Below the pieces are notes generated by a model. That model was given only the letters and a program-made list of their open reading frames with translations, was not told the DNA's origin and did no database searches. The position numbers and the translations under genes are program-made. A stretch of DNA of 64,000 nt from NCBI RefSeq assembly GCF_014212055.1, contig NZ_JACJVO010000050.1:1-64000 (forward strand), read 5' to 3'. Position 1 is the first letter of the stretch. Every line of letters begins with the position of its first letter. Shown in pieces: positions 7,635 through 16,353 of this stretch. The DNA comes from Cohnella zeiphila. GTDB taxonomy: Bacteria > Bacillota > Bacilli > Paenibacillales > Paenibacillaceae.

Positions 7635-8504
7635 TCACTCCTCTTTGAACCCTTCTCCAAGCACGTCATGCACGTCGTTGATGACAATAAAAGCCTGTCT
7701 GTCGTGCCGACGGACCAGGCTTTTTAATTTGCGGATTTCGTAGCGGCTGACGACGCAGTAAAGCATCATCCGGTTTTCGCCCGAGAAGCCGCCGACGGCG
7801 TGCAGCAGCGTCACGCCGCGGTCCAGCTCGCGGGTAATCGCGGCGGAGAGCTCTTCGGGCGAGCGGCAGATGATCGAGAATGCCTTGGCGGCGTAGGCGC
7901 CCTCCTGAATGAAGTCGATGACGCGCGAAGAGATGAAGACGCTGACGATCGTATACAGCACTTTCTCTTTCGGGATGAAAAGCAGAGACAGGCCGAGCAC
8001 GACGACATCCATCGTCAGGATGATCTGGCCGATGCTCCAGCCTCGATGACGATTGACGATGCGGGCGATGATATCGACGCCGCCGGTCGTGCCGCCGGAA
8101 CGGAAGACGAGCCCAAGTCCGGTGCCGAGCGTTACGCCGGCGTACAGCACGACGAGAATGAAATCCTGCTCCGTCGTAAACGGCCGAATCCAGCCGTGCG
8201 AGATCACCCGCTCCCACGCCCATAGAAAAACCGACAGCAGCACCGTTCCGGTGATCGTATACATCATCGACTCCTTGCCAAGCTGGCGCCATCCGACGAT
8301 GAACAAAGGGATGTTGATCGCCAGCGTCGTCGCGGCCGTCGGCAGATCGGCGGCATATTGAAGGAGAACGGCAATTCCGGTGGCGCCGCCTTCCATCAGC
8401 CGGTTGGGGAGAATGAAGTATTCGATGCCGAAGGCGTAAACGGCCGTACCGAGAGCGAGCACCAGCCCCGTCCGGATCGCTTCCTGCGCTTTGTTGCCGT
8501 TCAT
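7635..8504 (-). CDS. YitT family membrane protein (YpjC-like), 289 aa
   Basis: The only clear minus-strand gene in the window. It has five to six N-terminal membrane helices (family DUF161), including the signature GGATGIAVLLQY and a second GGTTGGVDIIARI, followed by a cytoplasmic DUF2179 domain of about 85 residues (VGGFSGENRMMLYCVV...). The DUF2179 fold is thought to bind a ligand; substrates of the membrane part are not established. The Met at 8504 is preferred to the one at 8534, since only the former has a purine-rich site (GAGGAGCGTGGG) upstream. It is in the YpjC position but inverted relative to ypjB and ypjD. Confidence 0.88.
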   Translation of the reverse strand: MNGNKAQEAIRTGLVLALGTAVYAFGIEYFILPNRLMEGGATGIAVLLQYAADLPTAATTLAINIPLFIVGWRQLGKESMMYTITGTVLLSVFLWAWERVISHGWIRPFTTEQDFILVVLYAGVTLGTGLGLVFRSGGTTGGVDIIARIVNRHRGWSIGQIILTMDVVVLGLSLLFIPKEKVLYTIVSVFISSRVIDFIQEGAYAAKAFSIICRSPEELSAAITRELDRGVTLLHAVGGFSGENRMMLYCVVSRYEIRKLKSLVRRHDRQAFIVINDVHDVLGEGFKEE

Positions 8505-8620
8505 TTTCCCACGCTCCTCGTCGCAATTTTGCATTTGTCTTTACGGGCATCTTAGGCTAACATAGGGTTGATACCGCAGGCGCGGTCCCGCGCCGCCTCT
8601 TTATGGAAAGGAAGCTGTGA

Positions 8621-8989
8621 ATGGCAGAATCGAAGATCGCGGGCAAGCCGCTCGAAGAGCGAACGCTCGCTGACATTCAACGAGAGGTCGATGCTTATAT
8701 TTCCCAATTCAAGGAAGGTTATTTCTCGCCGCTGGCACTGCTTGCCCGTCTGACGGAAGAAGCGGGAGAGCTGGCCCGGGAAGTCAACCACCGCTACGGG
8801 GAAAAACCGAAAAAACCGGACGAAGCCGACAATTCGGTCGAGATGGAGCTGGGAGACGTGCTGTTCATCGCCGTCTGCTTCGCGAATTCGCTCGGCATCG
8901 ACCTGACCGAAGCGTTCGGCCGAGTGATGCATAAGTTCAACACGCGCGACGCCGGCCGGTGGACGAAGAAAAACACCGACCCTGCCTGA
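8621..8989 (+). CDS. MazG-like nucleotide pyrophosphohydrolase (YpjD), 122 aa
   Basis: All-alpha NTP pyrophosphohydrolase of the MazG/dUTPase superfamily, expected to hydrolyse non-canonical (d)NTPs to NMP and pyrophosphate with Mg2+. The metal site is visible as EEAGELARE followed about 25 residues later by EMELGDVLF. Length and sequence match Bacillus YpjD, and it precedes dapB as in that genome. The GC-rich 116-base divergent gap to yitT must contain its promoter, but I could not read a good one. It starts a long co-directional run to birA. Confidence 0.88.
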   Translation: MAESKIAGKPLEERTLADIQREVDAYISQFKEGYFSPLALLARLTEEAGELAREVNHRYGEKPKKPDEADNSVEMELGDVLFIAVCFANSLGIDLTEAFGRVMHKFNTRDAGRWTKKNTDPA

Positions 8990-9035
8990 CTTACATATGC
9001 TGTACCATCCGGAACGGAAGGGAGGATGGTCGGTA

Positions 9036-9584
9036 TTGGAAGGGGAAAGCTGCGTTCAAGCCGCATACGAAGCGCTTCTGCAAGGAGATTTCGAAGCCGC
9101 GGCGATCTGGTTTGTGCGCGCGGTCGAGGCTGAGCCCGACAATCCTTCCTATTATTTTCGGGGCTCGGTCACCTTGGCGAGGAGCGGCAAGCTGGGTCAG
9201 GCGCTTCGGTACGCGAAGCGGGCCGTCGAGCTGGCGCCGGAGGAGACGTCGTACGCGCTTCAGCTCCGCCTGCTTCAGGCGCGCGAGAAGATCGCCGAAG
9301 CCGAACGGCTGCTGGCGCTGACGCCGCCCAAGCCGGAGCCCGCCATCGAGCTGCTGGCGGAAGCATTCCGCCTCGATCCGCTGGCGGCGAAGGCCAAGCT
9401 TCTGCTCGGCATCGCGCACCGGATGTCCGGCGACGAGCGCAGGGCGAGGGAAGCTCTGCGGGAAGCGCTGGCGCTCAATCCGCAATATGAAGAAGCGAAC
9501 AAGCTTCTTCGGGAATGGCAAGCCGAACAGCGCTGGCTGTTCGAATGGAAACGCGATCCAACGAATCGAACAAGGGACAGGTGA
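9036..9584 (+). CDS. Tetratricopeptide-repeat protein, 182 aa
   Basis: At least four helical-repeat units are visible (residues about 8-40, 41-75, 95-125 and 126-160), with TPR-like spacing (AEPDNPSYYF, LAPEETSYAL, LNPQYEEANK). No signal peptide. The TTG at 9036 is preferred over ATG 8997, because GGGAGGA at 9020-9026 gives correct spacing. It lies between ypjD and dapB, a place with no counterpart in B. subtilis. TPRs mediate protein contacts; the partner is unknown. Its stop lies 7 bases before the dapB start. Confidence 0.8.
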   Translation: MEGESCVQAAYEALLQGDFEAAAIWFVRAVEAEPDNPSYYFRGSVTLARSGKLGQALRYAKRAVELAPEETSYALQLRLLQAREKIAEAERLLALTPPKPEPAIELLAEAFRLDPLAAKAKLLLGIAHRMSGDERRAREALREALALNPQYEEANKLLREWQAEQRWLFEWKRDPTNRTRDR

Positions 9585-9591
9585 ATGCAGG

Positions 9592-10395
9592 ATGTCGCAG
9601 AAAATCTCCGTAGCCGTAGCCGGAGCCACCGGCCGCATGGGCCGGGAAGTCGTGAAAATGGTGCTGGAGGATCCCGAGTTGGCCTTGGCGGCCGCAGTGG
9701 CCCGGTCGGCCGAGCCGGCGGACGCCGGGTCGCTTGTGGGCAAGCCGAATACCGGCGTGATTCTATCCGCCGATCTGGAAGAGGCGCTTGCGCGGACGAA
9801 GCCCGATGTGCTCGTCGATTTCACGAGCCCGAAGGCGGCCATGCCGAATTCGGAGCTATCGATCCGCTTGGGCGTCCGTCCGGTTGTCGGCACGACGGGG
9901 TTTACGCCCGAACAGATCGTCGAATTGGACAAGCAGTGCAAGGAAAAGGGAATCGGCGGCCTGATCGCGCCGAACTTCTCGATCGGCGCCATCCTGATGA
10001 TGAAATTCGCCGCGACGGCGGCAAAATATATGCCCCACGTAGAGATCATCGAGTATCACGGCGACCAGAAGCTGGACGCGCCGTCCGGCACCTCGATTAA
10101 AACGGCGGAATGGATCGCCGAGACGCGCCGGGAGCTGAGGCAGGGCAACCCGGACGAAGAAGAAGTGATCGAAGGGGCGCGGGGCGGTTATTACAACGGA
10201 TTCCGCATACATAGCGTTCGGCTGCCGGGCGTTTTCGCCCAGCAGGAAGTCGTCTTCGGCGGCCATGGCCAGACGCTGAAAATCCGGCACGATTCCTATG
10301 AACGGGCCGGCTACATGCCGGGCGTCAACACCGCGATCAAGAAGGTGATGGCGGCGACGGGAATGGTGTACGGATTCGAGCATTTTCTCGACTAA
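9592..10395 (+). CDS. dapB: 4-hydroxy-tetrahydrodipicolinate reductase
   Basis: Reduces 4-hydroxy-tetrahydrodipicolinate with NAD(P)H in the diaminopimelate/lysine branch. The dinucleotide site G11-A-T-G-R-M-G17 is clear, as is the substrate loop K160-L-D-A-P-S-G-T167. His156 is the likely proton donor; the second histidine of the usual HH pair is Gly157 here. At 267 aa it is standard length. ATG 9592 is the family start and follows AGGTGA; a longer upstream frame is an artefact. mgsA follows by 30 bases. Confidence 0.96.
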   Translation: MSQKISVAVAGATGRMGREVVKMVLEDPELALAAAVARSAEPADAGSLVGKPNTGVILSADLEEALARTKPDVLVDFTSPKAAMPNSELSIRLGVRPVVGTTGFTPEQIVELDKQCKEKGIGGLIAPNFSIGAILMMKFAATAAKYMPHVEIIEYHGDQKLDAPSGTSIKTAEWIAETRRELRQGNPDEEEVIEGARGGYYNGFRIHSVRLPGVFAQQEVVFGGHGQTLKIRHDSYERAGYMPGVNTAIKKVMAATGMVYGFEHFLD

Positions 10396-10425
10396 AGATC
10401 GCAGTCACAAGGGAGAGATGACGCC

Positions 10426-10848
10426 ATGATGAAGATCGCGCTTATCGCGCACGACAGAAAAAAAGAAGAGATCGTCAACTTCGCCGTCGCCTATGAACAC
10501 GTCCTGAAGCCGTATCAGCTATACGCGACGGGGACGACCGGGGCCCGAATCATGGAGAGCACGTCGCTGTCCGTTCACCGGTTCATGTCCGGCCCGCTCG
10601 GCGGCGACCAGCAGATCGGCGCGCTCGTCGCCCAGAACGAGCTGGACCTCCTGATCTTCCTGCGCGACCCGCTGATGGCGCAGCCGCATGAGCCGGACAT
10701 TATCGCCCTGCTGCGCCTCTGCGACGTTCAGGGGATTCCGGTCGCGACGAACGTCGCCACGGCCGAACTGCTTGTCAAATGTCTGGAGCGGGGCGACTTC
10801 GCCTGGCGCGAGCTGGTCCACAAGTACAAGCCGGGGATCGAGGAATGA
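10426..10848 (+). CDS. mgsA: Methylglyoxal synthase
   Basis: Converts dihydroxyacetone phosphate to methylglyoxal, a bypass of lower glycolysis when phosphate is scarce. The 140-residue protein shows the family phosphate-binding motif ATGTTG and the catalytic region SGPLGGDQQIGA, with Asp61. GGGAGAG precedes ATG 10426. Its stop overlaps the start of bshB1 (ATGA), as in B. subtilis, linking methylglyoxal production with bacillithiol, the thiol used to detoxify it. Confidence 0.96.
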   Translation: MMKIALIAHDRKKEEIVNFAVAYEHVLKPYQLYATGTTGARIMESTSLSVHRFMSGPLGGDQQIGALVAQNELDLLIFLRDPLMAQPHEPDIIALLRLCDVQGIPVATNVATAELLVKCLERGDFAWRELVHKYKPGIEE

Positions 10849-11555
10849 GCGCGCAAGATAAGTTCGATCTCGACCTGCTCGTCTTCGCGGCTCACCCCGA
10901 CGATGCCGAGATCGGCATGGGCGGCACGATGGCCAAGGCGGTACGAGCCGGGCAGCGGGTCGGCTTGATCGATCTGACGTTCGCCGAGATGTCGTCGAAC
11001 GGCGACGTCGAGACGCGGCAGCGCGAAGCGCAGGCGGCGACCGGCATTCTCGGCCTGACGGTCCGCGAGAACCTTGGGCTGCCCGACCGCGGCCTGGCCG
11101 CCGTTCCGGATCAATCGGACAAGCTGGTGTCGGCCATTCGCCGCTACCGGCCCCGTGTCGTGTTCGCGCCGTATTTCGTCGACCGGCATCCCGATCACGT
11201 CCAATGCAGCCGGATGGCCGAAGAGGCTTTTTTTAACGCGAAGCTGCGGAAATACAAGCCGGACGAGCCGGCCTGGACGGCCGAACAGCTTGTTTTCTAC
11301 TTTATCAACGACGTTCACCCGCCGCAGATCGTCGTCGATGTGACGGACGTTCACGAGAGGAAAATGGACGCGCTTCGGGCGTACCGTTCCCAATTCGAGC
11401 CTGCCGGGGATCTGACGGATTGGGTCCAGACGCCGTTGACGCAAGGATATCTGGACAATGTCGCCGCCAGGGACCGGCTGTTCGGCGCTCCGCGCAAGTT
11501 CGCTTTCGCCGAAGGGTTCGTGCCCAAGGGGGCTTTCGCGGTTGAACGATTTTAA
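10845..11555 (+). CDS. bshB1: Bacillithiol N-acetylglucosamine-malate deacetylase
   Basis: LmbE/PIG-L family zinc deacetylase that removes the acetyl group from GlcNAc-malate in bacillithiol synthesis. The zinc motif A-H17-P-D-D20 near the N-terminus and a second motif, DRHPDHVQCSR, are present. ATG 10845 overlaps the mgsA stop by 4 bases, so translation is coupled; longer upstream reading in this frame overlaps mgsA and is not used. It is 74 bases before bshA, which acts one step earlier in the pathway. Confidence 0.95.
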   Translation: MSAQDKFDLDLLVFAAHPDDAEIGMGGTMAKAVRAGQRVGLIDLTFAEMSSNGDVETRQREAQAATGILGLTVRENLGLPDRGLAAVPDQSDKLVSAIRRYRPRVVFAPYFVDRHPDHVQCSRMAEEAFFNAKLRKYKPDEPAWTAEQLVFYFINDVHPPQIVVDVTDVHERKMDALRAYRSQFEPAGDLTDWVQTPLTQGYLDNVAARDRLFGAPRKFAFAEGFVPKGAFAVERF

Positions 11556-11629
11556 TAGCCGAAGCTTGCGGGTTTCGAACGGAAGGAAGCAAGCTTTTGG
11601 GGAATAAGATAGAGAAGGGAGGAGTGCGA

Positions 11630-12793
11630 ATGAACCGACCGCTTAAAATCGGGATCACCTGCTATCCGTCGCTGGGAGGCTCCGGCGTCGTGGCGACGGA
11701 ACTCGGCAAGCTGCTGGCGGAGAAAGGGCACGAGATTCATTTTATTACCCACAGCATGCCGTTTCGGTTGGGGAAGTTTCATCGCAACGTTTATTATCAC
11801 GAAGTCGAAGTTTCGGACTATTACGTCTTCCGGTATCCGCCGTACGATCTGTCGCTTGCAAGCAAAATGCACCAGGTCGCCGAGCTGCAGCAGCTCGATC
11901 TGCTGCACGTGCACTACGCGGTTCCGCATGCGATCTGCGCCTATCTCGCCAAGCAGATGTCGGGCGACCGGCTGAAAGTGGTGACGACGCTGCACGGCAC
12001 GGACATCACCGTCCTGGCGCAAGACGAATCGCTGAAGGATATCATTCGGCTCGGCATCCGATCCAGCGACGCGGTAACGGCCGTCAGCGCGGATCTCATC
12101 CGCGAGACGTGCGACCTCCTCGATATTCGGGAGCCGATTCATCTGACTTACAATTTCGTCGACAAGCGCGTGTATTATCCGCGGGACTGCTCCGATCTCC
12201 GGGGCGACTTTGCGGAACCGCGCGAGAAAGTGCTCATGCATATCTCGAACTTCCGGCCGGTCAAGCGCACATGCGACGTTGTCGAGATATTCGCCAAAGT
12301 GAACGCCAAGGTGCCGAGCAAGCTGCTGCTCGTCGGAGAAGGGCCGGACCTGCCGAAGATTCAAGCCAAGATCAACGCGATGGGACTCAGCCACCGGGTT
12401 CATTATTTAGGCAAGCAGGACGATGTGGCGCAGGTGATCTCGCTGGCCGACCTGATGCTGCTGCCGTCGGAGAAGGAGAGCTTCGGCCTCGTCGCGCTGG
12501 AGGCGATGGCATGCGGCGTGCCGACGATCGGCTCGCTGGCCGGCGGCATTCCCGAACTCGTCGTGAACGGGAGCACGGGCTTCCTGTCGCCGATCGGGGA
12601 CACGGACAGCATGGCGGCGAGCGCGGTGCGGCTTCTTACGGACGATGCGCTGTACGCGAACTTCCGCGAGGCTTGTCTGATCCGGGCGCGCACGGAGTTT
12701 TGCAATGACCGCATCACCGCCCAGTACGAGAAAATCTATTACGATGTCCTGGGAATCGAGCAGGAAGTTCCCGTTCCGCTGTGCGAAGCTTGA
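11630..12793 (+). CDS. bshA: Bacillithiol L-malate glycosyltransferase
   Basis: Family 4 (GT-B) glycosyltransferase that joins N-acetylglucosamine from UDP-GlcNAc to L-malate, the first step of bacillithiol synthesis. Visible elements are the N-terminal Gly-rich loop GGSGVVATELG, the HVHYAVPHA segment, LLVGEGPD and the donor-binding EX7E motif (ESFGLVALE). At 387 aa it is of normal length. ATG 11630 sits behind AAGGGAGGAG. It is followed by cca, as in B. subtilis. Confidence 0.96.
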   Translation: MNRPLKIGITCYPSLGGSGVVATELGKLLAEKGHEIHFITHSMPFRLGKFHRNVYYHEVEVSDYYVFRYPPYDLSLASKMHQVAELQQLDLLHVHYAVPHAICAYLAKQMSGDRLKVVTTLHGTDITVLAQDESLKDIIRLGIRSSDAVTAVSADLIRETCDLLDIREPIHLTYNFVDKRVYYPRDCSDLRGDFAEPREKVLMHISNFRPVKRTCDVVEIFAKVNAKVPSKLLLVGEGPDLPKIQAKINAMGLSHRVHYLGKQDDVAQVISLADLMLLPSEKESFGLVALEAMACGVPTIGSLAGGIPELVVNGSTGFLSPIGDTDSMAASAVRLLTDDALYANFREACLIRARTEFCNDRITAQYEKIYYDVLGIEQEVPVPLCEA

Positions 12794-12839
12794 TTGCGAG
12801 AGTTCCGGGAGCGTTTAAGAACCGAAGAAGGTGAAGCGG

Positions 12840-14147
12840 ATGACGGAGCTTGACGGAGAGGCGTTGTGGCGAAAAGGAATGAAACTGATCGCCTCGATAG
12901 AAGAGGCCGGGTTCGCGGCGTACCTGGTCGGCGGCTGCGTGCGGGACCGGCTGCTCGGGCGGGCGCTCCGCGACATCGACATCGCCACGTCCGCCTTTCC
13001 GGAGCAAGTGACGGCCATCTTCGGCAAAGTCGTCCCGACCGGCTTGAAGCACGGAACGGTGACCGTCCTGGAGGACGGATGCCCGTTCGAAGTGACGACG
13101 TTCCGCCGGGAAACGGCATACAGCGACGGAAGGCATCCGGACGAAGTCGCTTTCGTCCCCGATCTCCGTACCGATCTGTCGAGAAGGGATTTCACGTTTA
13201 ACGCCATGGCCGTCGGCAGCGACGGATGCCTGGTCGATCCCTTCGAGGGCGAGGCGGATTTGCGCCGGCGCGTCGTCCGCTGCGTGGGAGACGCCCGGGA
13301 GCGGTTCGGCGAGGACGCGCTGCGCATGCTTCGGGCGATCCGTTTCGCGGCGGAGCTGCGCTTCGAGCTGGACGAAGAGCTGCGCAGCGGTCTGCGGGCG
13401 CAGCGCGAGCGCCTCGCGCTGGTCGCCATGGAGCGGATCGGCGCGGAATTGGACAAGATGGCGGGCGGGGCCGATCCGGGCCGCGCCTTCGCTTTGCTTG
13501 CCGACAGCGGCTTGACGCGGCATGCGAAGGAAACTGTCGCGGCGGCGCTGCCCGGACGGGCAGAGCTTCCGCCGGACGCACGCTGGAGCGAGCTGGACGA
13601 CGAGAATGCGCGCTGGGCCGTTCTGCTGCTGGCGGCGGGAATGGATGCGGCAGGTGCAGGGGAGCTTGCGCGGAGTCTGCGTTTTAACGGCAAGCGGGCG
13701 GCGAGGCTTGCAGCCGCGCTTCGGGTGGATGGCGATCTGCGGGAAGCCGGATTCTGGGAAGCGACGGACGAGGCCGGGCGGCGGCGAATCTGGATTCGGA
13801 CGGCGCTCGCCTGCGGGACCGAGGCGGCCGGCTTGTGGCTGCAGGCGATGCGAGCCGCGCCCTCGCTTGCGGCTCGCCGTGCGGCCGGCGGCTGCGCCTA
13901 TTGGCAGCCGGAGCGGCTGGCGGCCTGGCTGCGCGAGATGCCGGCGGCCTCCGTCTCCGGGCTCGCGGTCCGCGGAGACGAGCTCGTTCGCTTGACCGGA
14001 CGCAAGCCCGGTCCGTGGGTGGCGGCGGCCTTGGCGTCGCTTCTCGAGCGCGTCGCGCTTGGAGAGCTTCCGAACGAAGCGGGTCCGCTGCTGCAAGCGG
14101 CCTCTTCCTTTACGGGCGAACGGGAAGGCGAAGCAGGCAGAATCTAA
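12840..14147 (+). CDS. cca: CCA tRNA nucleotidyltransferase
   Basis: Class II CCA-adding enzyme that builds or repairs the 3' CCA of tRNAs. The nucleotidyltransferase head has G31-G32 and the metal-binding D45-I-D47, then RRDFTFNAMA and the ERIGAELDKM neck region. The C-terminal body is unusually rich in Ala, Arg and Gly and diverges from Bacillus enzymes. ATG 12840 follows AAGGTGA; GTG 12831 in the same frame is an alternative. birA follows by 46 bases. Confidence 0.95.
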   Translation: MTELDGEALWRKGMKLIASIEEAGFAAYLVGGCVRDRLLGRALRDIDIATSAFPEQVTAIFGKVVPTGLKHGTVTVLEDGCPFEVTTFRRETAYSDGRHPDEVAFVPDLRTDLSRRDFTFNAMAVGSDGCLVDPFEGEADLRRRVVRCVGDARERFGEDALRMLRAIRFAAELRFELDEELRSGLRAQRERLALVAMERIGAELDKMAGGADPGRAFALLADSGLTRHAKETVAAALPGRAELPPDARWSELDDENARWAVLLLAAGMDAAGAGELARSLRFNGKRAARLAAALRVDGDLREAGFWEATDEAGRRRIWIRTALACGTEAAGLWLQAMRAAPSLAARRAAGGCAYWQPERLAAWLREMPAASVSGLAVRGDELVRLTGRKPGPWVAAALASLLERVALGELPNEAGPLLQAASSFTGEREGEAGRI

Positions 14148-14193
14148 ACAGAGAAGAGGCCGGACCGATCCGCGCCTCGGAAGCAGGTGACTC

Positions 14194-15165
14194 ATGGAAT
14201 CGCAAGCGTTGTTGTCGTTGTTGGAGGAGCGGAGCGGCGAATTCGTGTCCGGCGAGGAGATCAGCCGGAAGTTCGGCGTCAGCCGGACGGCGATCTGGAA
14301 GCATATTCGCAAGCTGGAGGCGGAAGGTTACAAGATCGAAGCGGCAACGCGGAACGGCTATCGGCTGATCGGCCGTCCGTCTCGCTTGTCCGTATCCGAA
14401 CTGCTGGGCAAGCTGCAGACACGGTCGTTCGGCCGAAAGCTACAGGTGTTGGACGCGGTGCCGTCTACGCAGGATATCGCGCGGCAATTGGCTGAAGAGG
14501 GAGCGCCGGAAGGCACGCTCGTCATTGCCGAGCAGCAGACGCAGGGACGGGGCCGGATGGGGCGCGCTTGGGTATCGCCGGCCGGCAAAGGCGTCTGGAT
14601 GAGCCTGCTGCTTCGTCCCCGCGTGCCGCTGCCGCAGGCTCCGCAGCTGACGCTGCTGGCCGCCGTGGCGCTGAGCCGCGGCATCGGCAAAGAGGCGCCG
14701 CTTCCGATCGGCATCAAGTGGCCGAACGACTTGCTGGTGGACGGGCGCAAAATCAGCGGCATCCTGCTGGAATCGGCAGCCGAGGACGAACGGCTGAAGT
14801 ACGTCGTCGTCGGCATGGGCATCTCCGTCAATCTCGAAGCCGAAGATTTCCCGCCCGAGGTGCTGGAGAAGGCGATCTCGCTGCGAATGGCGTCCGGCAA
14901 GCCGCTCGACAGAGCCGAGGTGATCGCTTCGGTGCTGGAAGAGTTCGAGTCTCTGTACGAGCTGTACGGAGAACAAGGCTTCGAGCCGATCCGCGCCCTT
15001 TGGGAGGCCAGGTCGGTGACGCTCGGCCGGTCCGTCACGCTCTCGACGCCGCAGGGAACGGTAGAAGGAACGGCCGAAGAATTGGACGGGCTCGGCGGCC
15101 TTCGCGTCCGTCAAGCGGACGGAACGCTGCGGACGGTTTACACGGGCGAACTCGGCGGGCGTTGA
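14194..15165 (+). CDS. birA: Bifunctional biotin-protein ligase and biotin operon repressor
   Basis: The N-terminal 60 residues form a winged helix-turn-helix (SGEEISRKFGVSRTAIWKHI), and the rest is a biotin ligase catalytic domain. The biotinyl-AMP loop G118-R-G-R-M-G-R124 and the KWPNDLLVDGRKISGIL segment are intact. It attaches biotin to acetyl-CoA carboxylase and pyruvate carboxylase and, with its DNA-binding domain, should repress biotin genes. Position between cca and panB is as in B. subtilis. A T-rich terminator hairpin follows at 15235. Confidence 0.96.
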   Translation: MESQALLSLLEERSGEFVSGEEISRKFGVSRTAIWKHIRKLEAEGYKIEAATRNGYRLIGRPSRLSVSELLGKLQTRSFGRKLQVLDAVPSTQDIARQLAEEGAPEGTLVIAEQQTQGRGRMGRAWVSPAGKGVWMSLLLRPRVPLPQAPQLTLLAAVALSRGIGKEAPLPIGIKWPNDLLVDGRKISGILLESAAEDERLKYVVVGMGISVNLEAEDFPPEVLEKAISLRMASGKPLDRAEVIASVLEEFESLYELYGEQGFEPIRALWEARSVTLGRSVTLSTPQGTVEGTAEELDGLGGLRVRQADGTLRTVYTGELGGR

Positions 15166-15205
15166 TGAGGGAATAAGAGAGCCGGCGGATCGTCGTGAAA
15201 GGCGA

Positions 15206-15234
15206 TGGACGCCGCTGCCAATCGGTGCTATAAT
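15206..15234 (+). promoter_or_regulatory. Promoter upstream of panB leader
   Basis: TGGACG at 15206-15211, a 17-bp spacer and a perfect TATAAT at 15229-15234. Transcription should begin near 15240, inside the hairpin described next, giving a leader of about 250 nt before panB. Confidence 0.7.
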
Positions 15235-15294
15235 GGAGCACGCAAGGCGGTATCGATTCGTCGAATTGCACTTGCGAAGGCTCCTTTTTTTTTT
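15235..15294 (+). terminator. Terminator-like hairpin with ten-T run, birA-panB gap
   Basis: GGAGC (15235-15239) pairs with GCTCC (15280-15284), CGCAAG (15241-15246) with CTTGCG (15271-15276), and an inner ATTCG/CGAAT stem closes the structure. Ten Ts follow at 15285-15294. It would terminate birA readthrough. A transcript from the 15229 promoter would start at its base and lose the outer 5 bp. Confidence 0.75.
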
Positions 15295-15489
15295 CTTTTA
15301 CGACGATTGCAAGATCTTAAGACCACAACCGAATACCGTGATGATTCGCGGCGGATTCTGCTCTGAGCCGAAGGGACCGAGACAGAAGGACGTGAAGCGC
15401 TCCTGCTGAATGGAAACCTTTTTTTGCTCATGGGCAAAAAGCAAGGTTTTTTCTGTTTTTATCCGCCATTCCGAAGGAGGCGCCAACCG
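15295..15489 (+). promoter_or_regulatory. panB leader with a second intrinsic hairpin; candidate structured RNA
   Basis: A further hairpin, AACCTT-T-TTTTGC against GCAAAAA-GC-AAGGTT around CATGG (about 15413-15455), ends in a T-run before the panB ribosome site. Between the two hairpins lies a region with TTCTG-C-TC and GA-GA-CAGAA arms (about 15356-15388). The layout suggests attenuation. A conserved 'pan' RNA motif is known upstream of panB in some Firmicutes; I cannot confirm that this is one. Confidence 0.45.
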
Positions 15490-16353
15490 ATGAAACAACC
15501 GATGACTTTGCCTCGTTTAAAGACGCTTAAGGCGCAAGGCACGCCGATCGCCATGCTGACGGCTTACGATTTCCCGACGGCGCAGCTGGCGGAAGAAGCC
15601 GGTGTCGACATTATTCTTGTCGGCGATTCCCTTGGCAATGTCGTCCTTGGATACGATACGACCGTCCCGGTTACGCTGGACGATATGATCCACCACACCC
15701 GGGCGGTCGTCCGGGGGGCTCCGGGCACGATGGTGGTGACCGACATGCCGTTCGCCACTTATCGGCTCGGACCGGAAGCGACGCTGCGCAATGCGGCGCG
15801 CATCATGCAGGAAGGCGGCGCCCACGCCGTCAAGCTGGAGGGCGGCGCCGAGCTGGCCGAGGAAGTGAAGCGGCTGACGTCCGCCGGCATTCCCGTGCTC
15901 GCCCATCTCGGGCTGACGCCGCAGTCGGTGCTTCAGATCGGCGGCTACAAGGTGCAAGGGAAGCAAGAGAAGGAAGCGGAGAAGCTTCTGGAAGACGCCA
16001 AAGCGCTGGAGCAAGCCGGAGCCTTCGGCGTCGTGCTCGAATTGGTGACCGAACCGGTCGCCGCGGCCGTAACCCGTTCCGTGCAAATTCCGACGATCGG
16101 GATCGGGGCCGGAAGAGGCTGCGACGGGCAAGTGCTCGTGTTTCACGATCTGATCCAATACGGCTCGGGCATCCGGGCGAAGCGGTTCGTCAAAACGTAC
16201 GCGGATATCGGAGCGACCATCCGGACCGCGATCTCGGAATATGTGGAAGATGTGAAAAAACGGAGCTTTCCGGAGGAGCGGCACGCCTTCGCGGCCGACG
16301 AAGGGAAAGCGCCCGAAGCGACCGAACGCTTATATGGAGGCGAAGCCAAATGA
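15490..16353 (+). CDS. panB: 3-methyl-2-oxobutanoate hydroxymethyltransferase
   Basis: Transfers a hydroxymethyl group from 5,10-methylene-THF to 2-oxoisovalerate, giving ketopantoate, the first committed step to pantothenate. Characteristic segments are MLTAYDFPTAQLAEEAG, DIILVGDSLGNVVLGYDTT, the substrate/metal loop VKLEGG and GIGAGRGCDGQVLV. The ATG at 15490 is fixed by AAGGAGG at 15474-15480; earlier in-frame codons lie in the leader. At 287 aa it has normal length plus a short Glu/Ala-rich tail. Its stop overlaps the panC start (ATGA). Confidence 0.97.
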   Translation: MKQPMTLPRLKTLKAQGTPIAMLTAYDFPTAQLAEEAGVDIILVGDSLGNVVLGYDTTVPVTLDDMIHHTRAVVRGAPGTMVVTDMPFATYRLGPEATLRNAARIMQEGGAHAVKLEGGAELAEEVKRLTSAGIPVLAHLGLTPQSVLQIGGYKVQGKQEKEAEKLLEDAKALEQAGAFGVVLELVTEPVAAAVTRSVQIPTIGIGAGRGCDGQVLVFHDLIQYGSGIRAKRFVKTYADIGATIRTAISEYVEDVKKRSFPEERHAFAADEGKAPEATERLYGGEAK

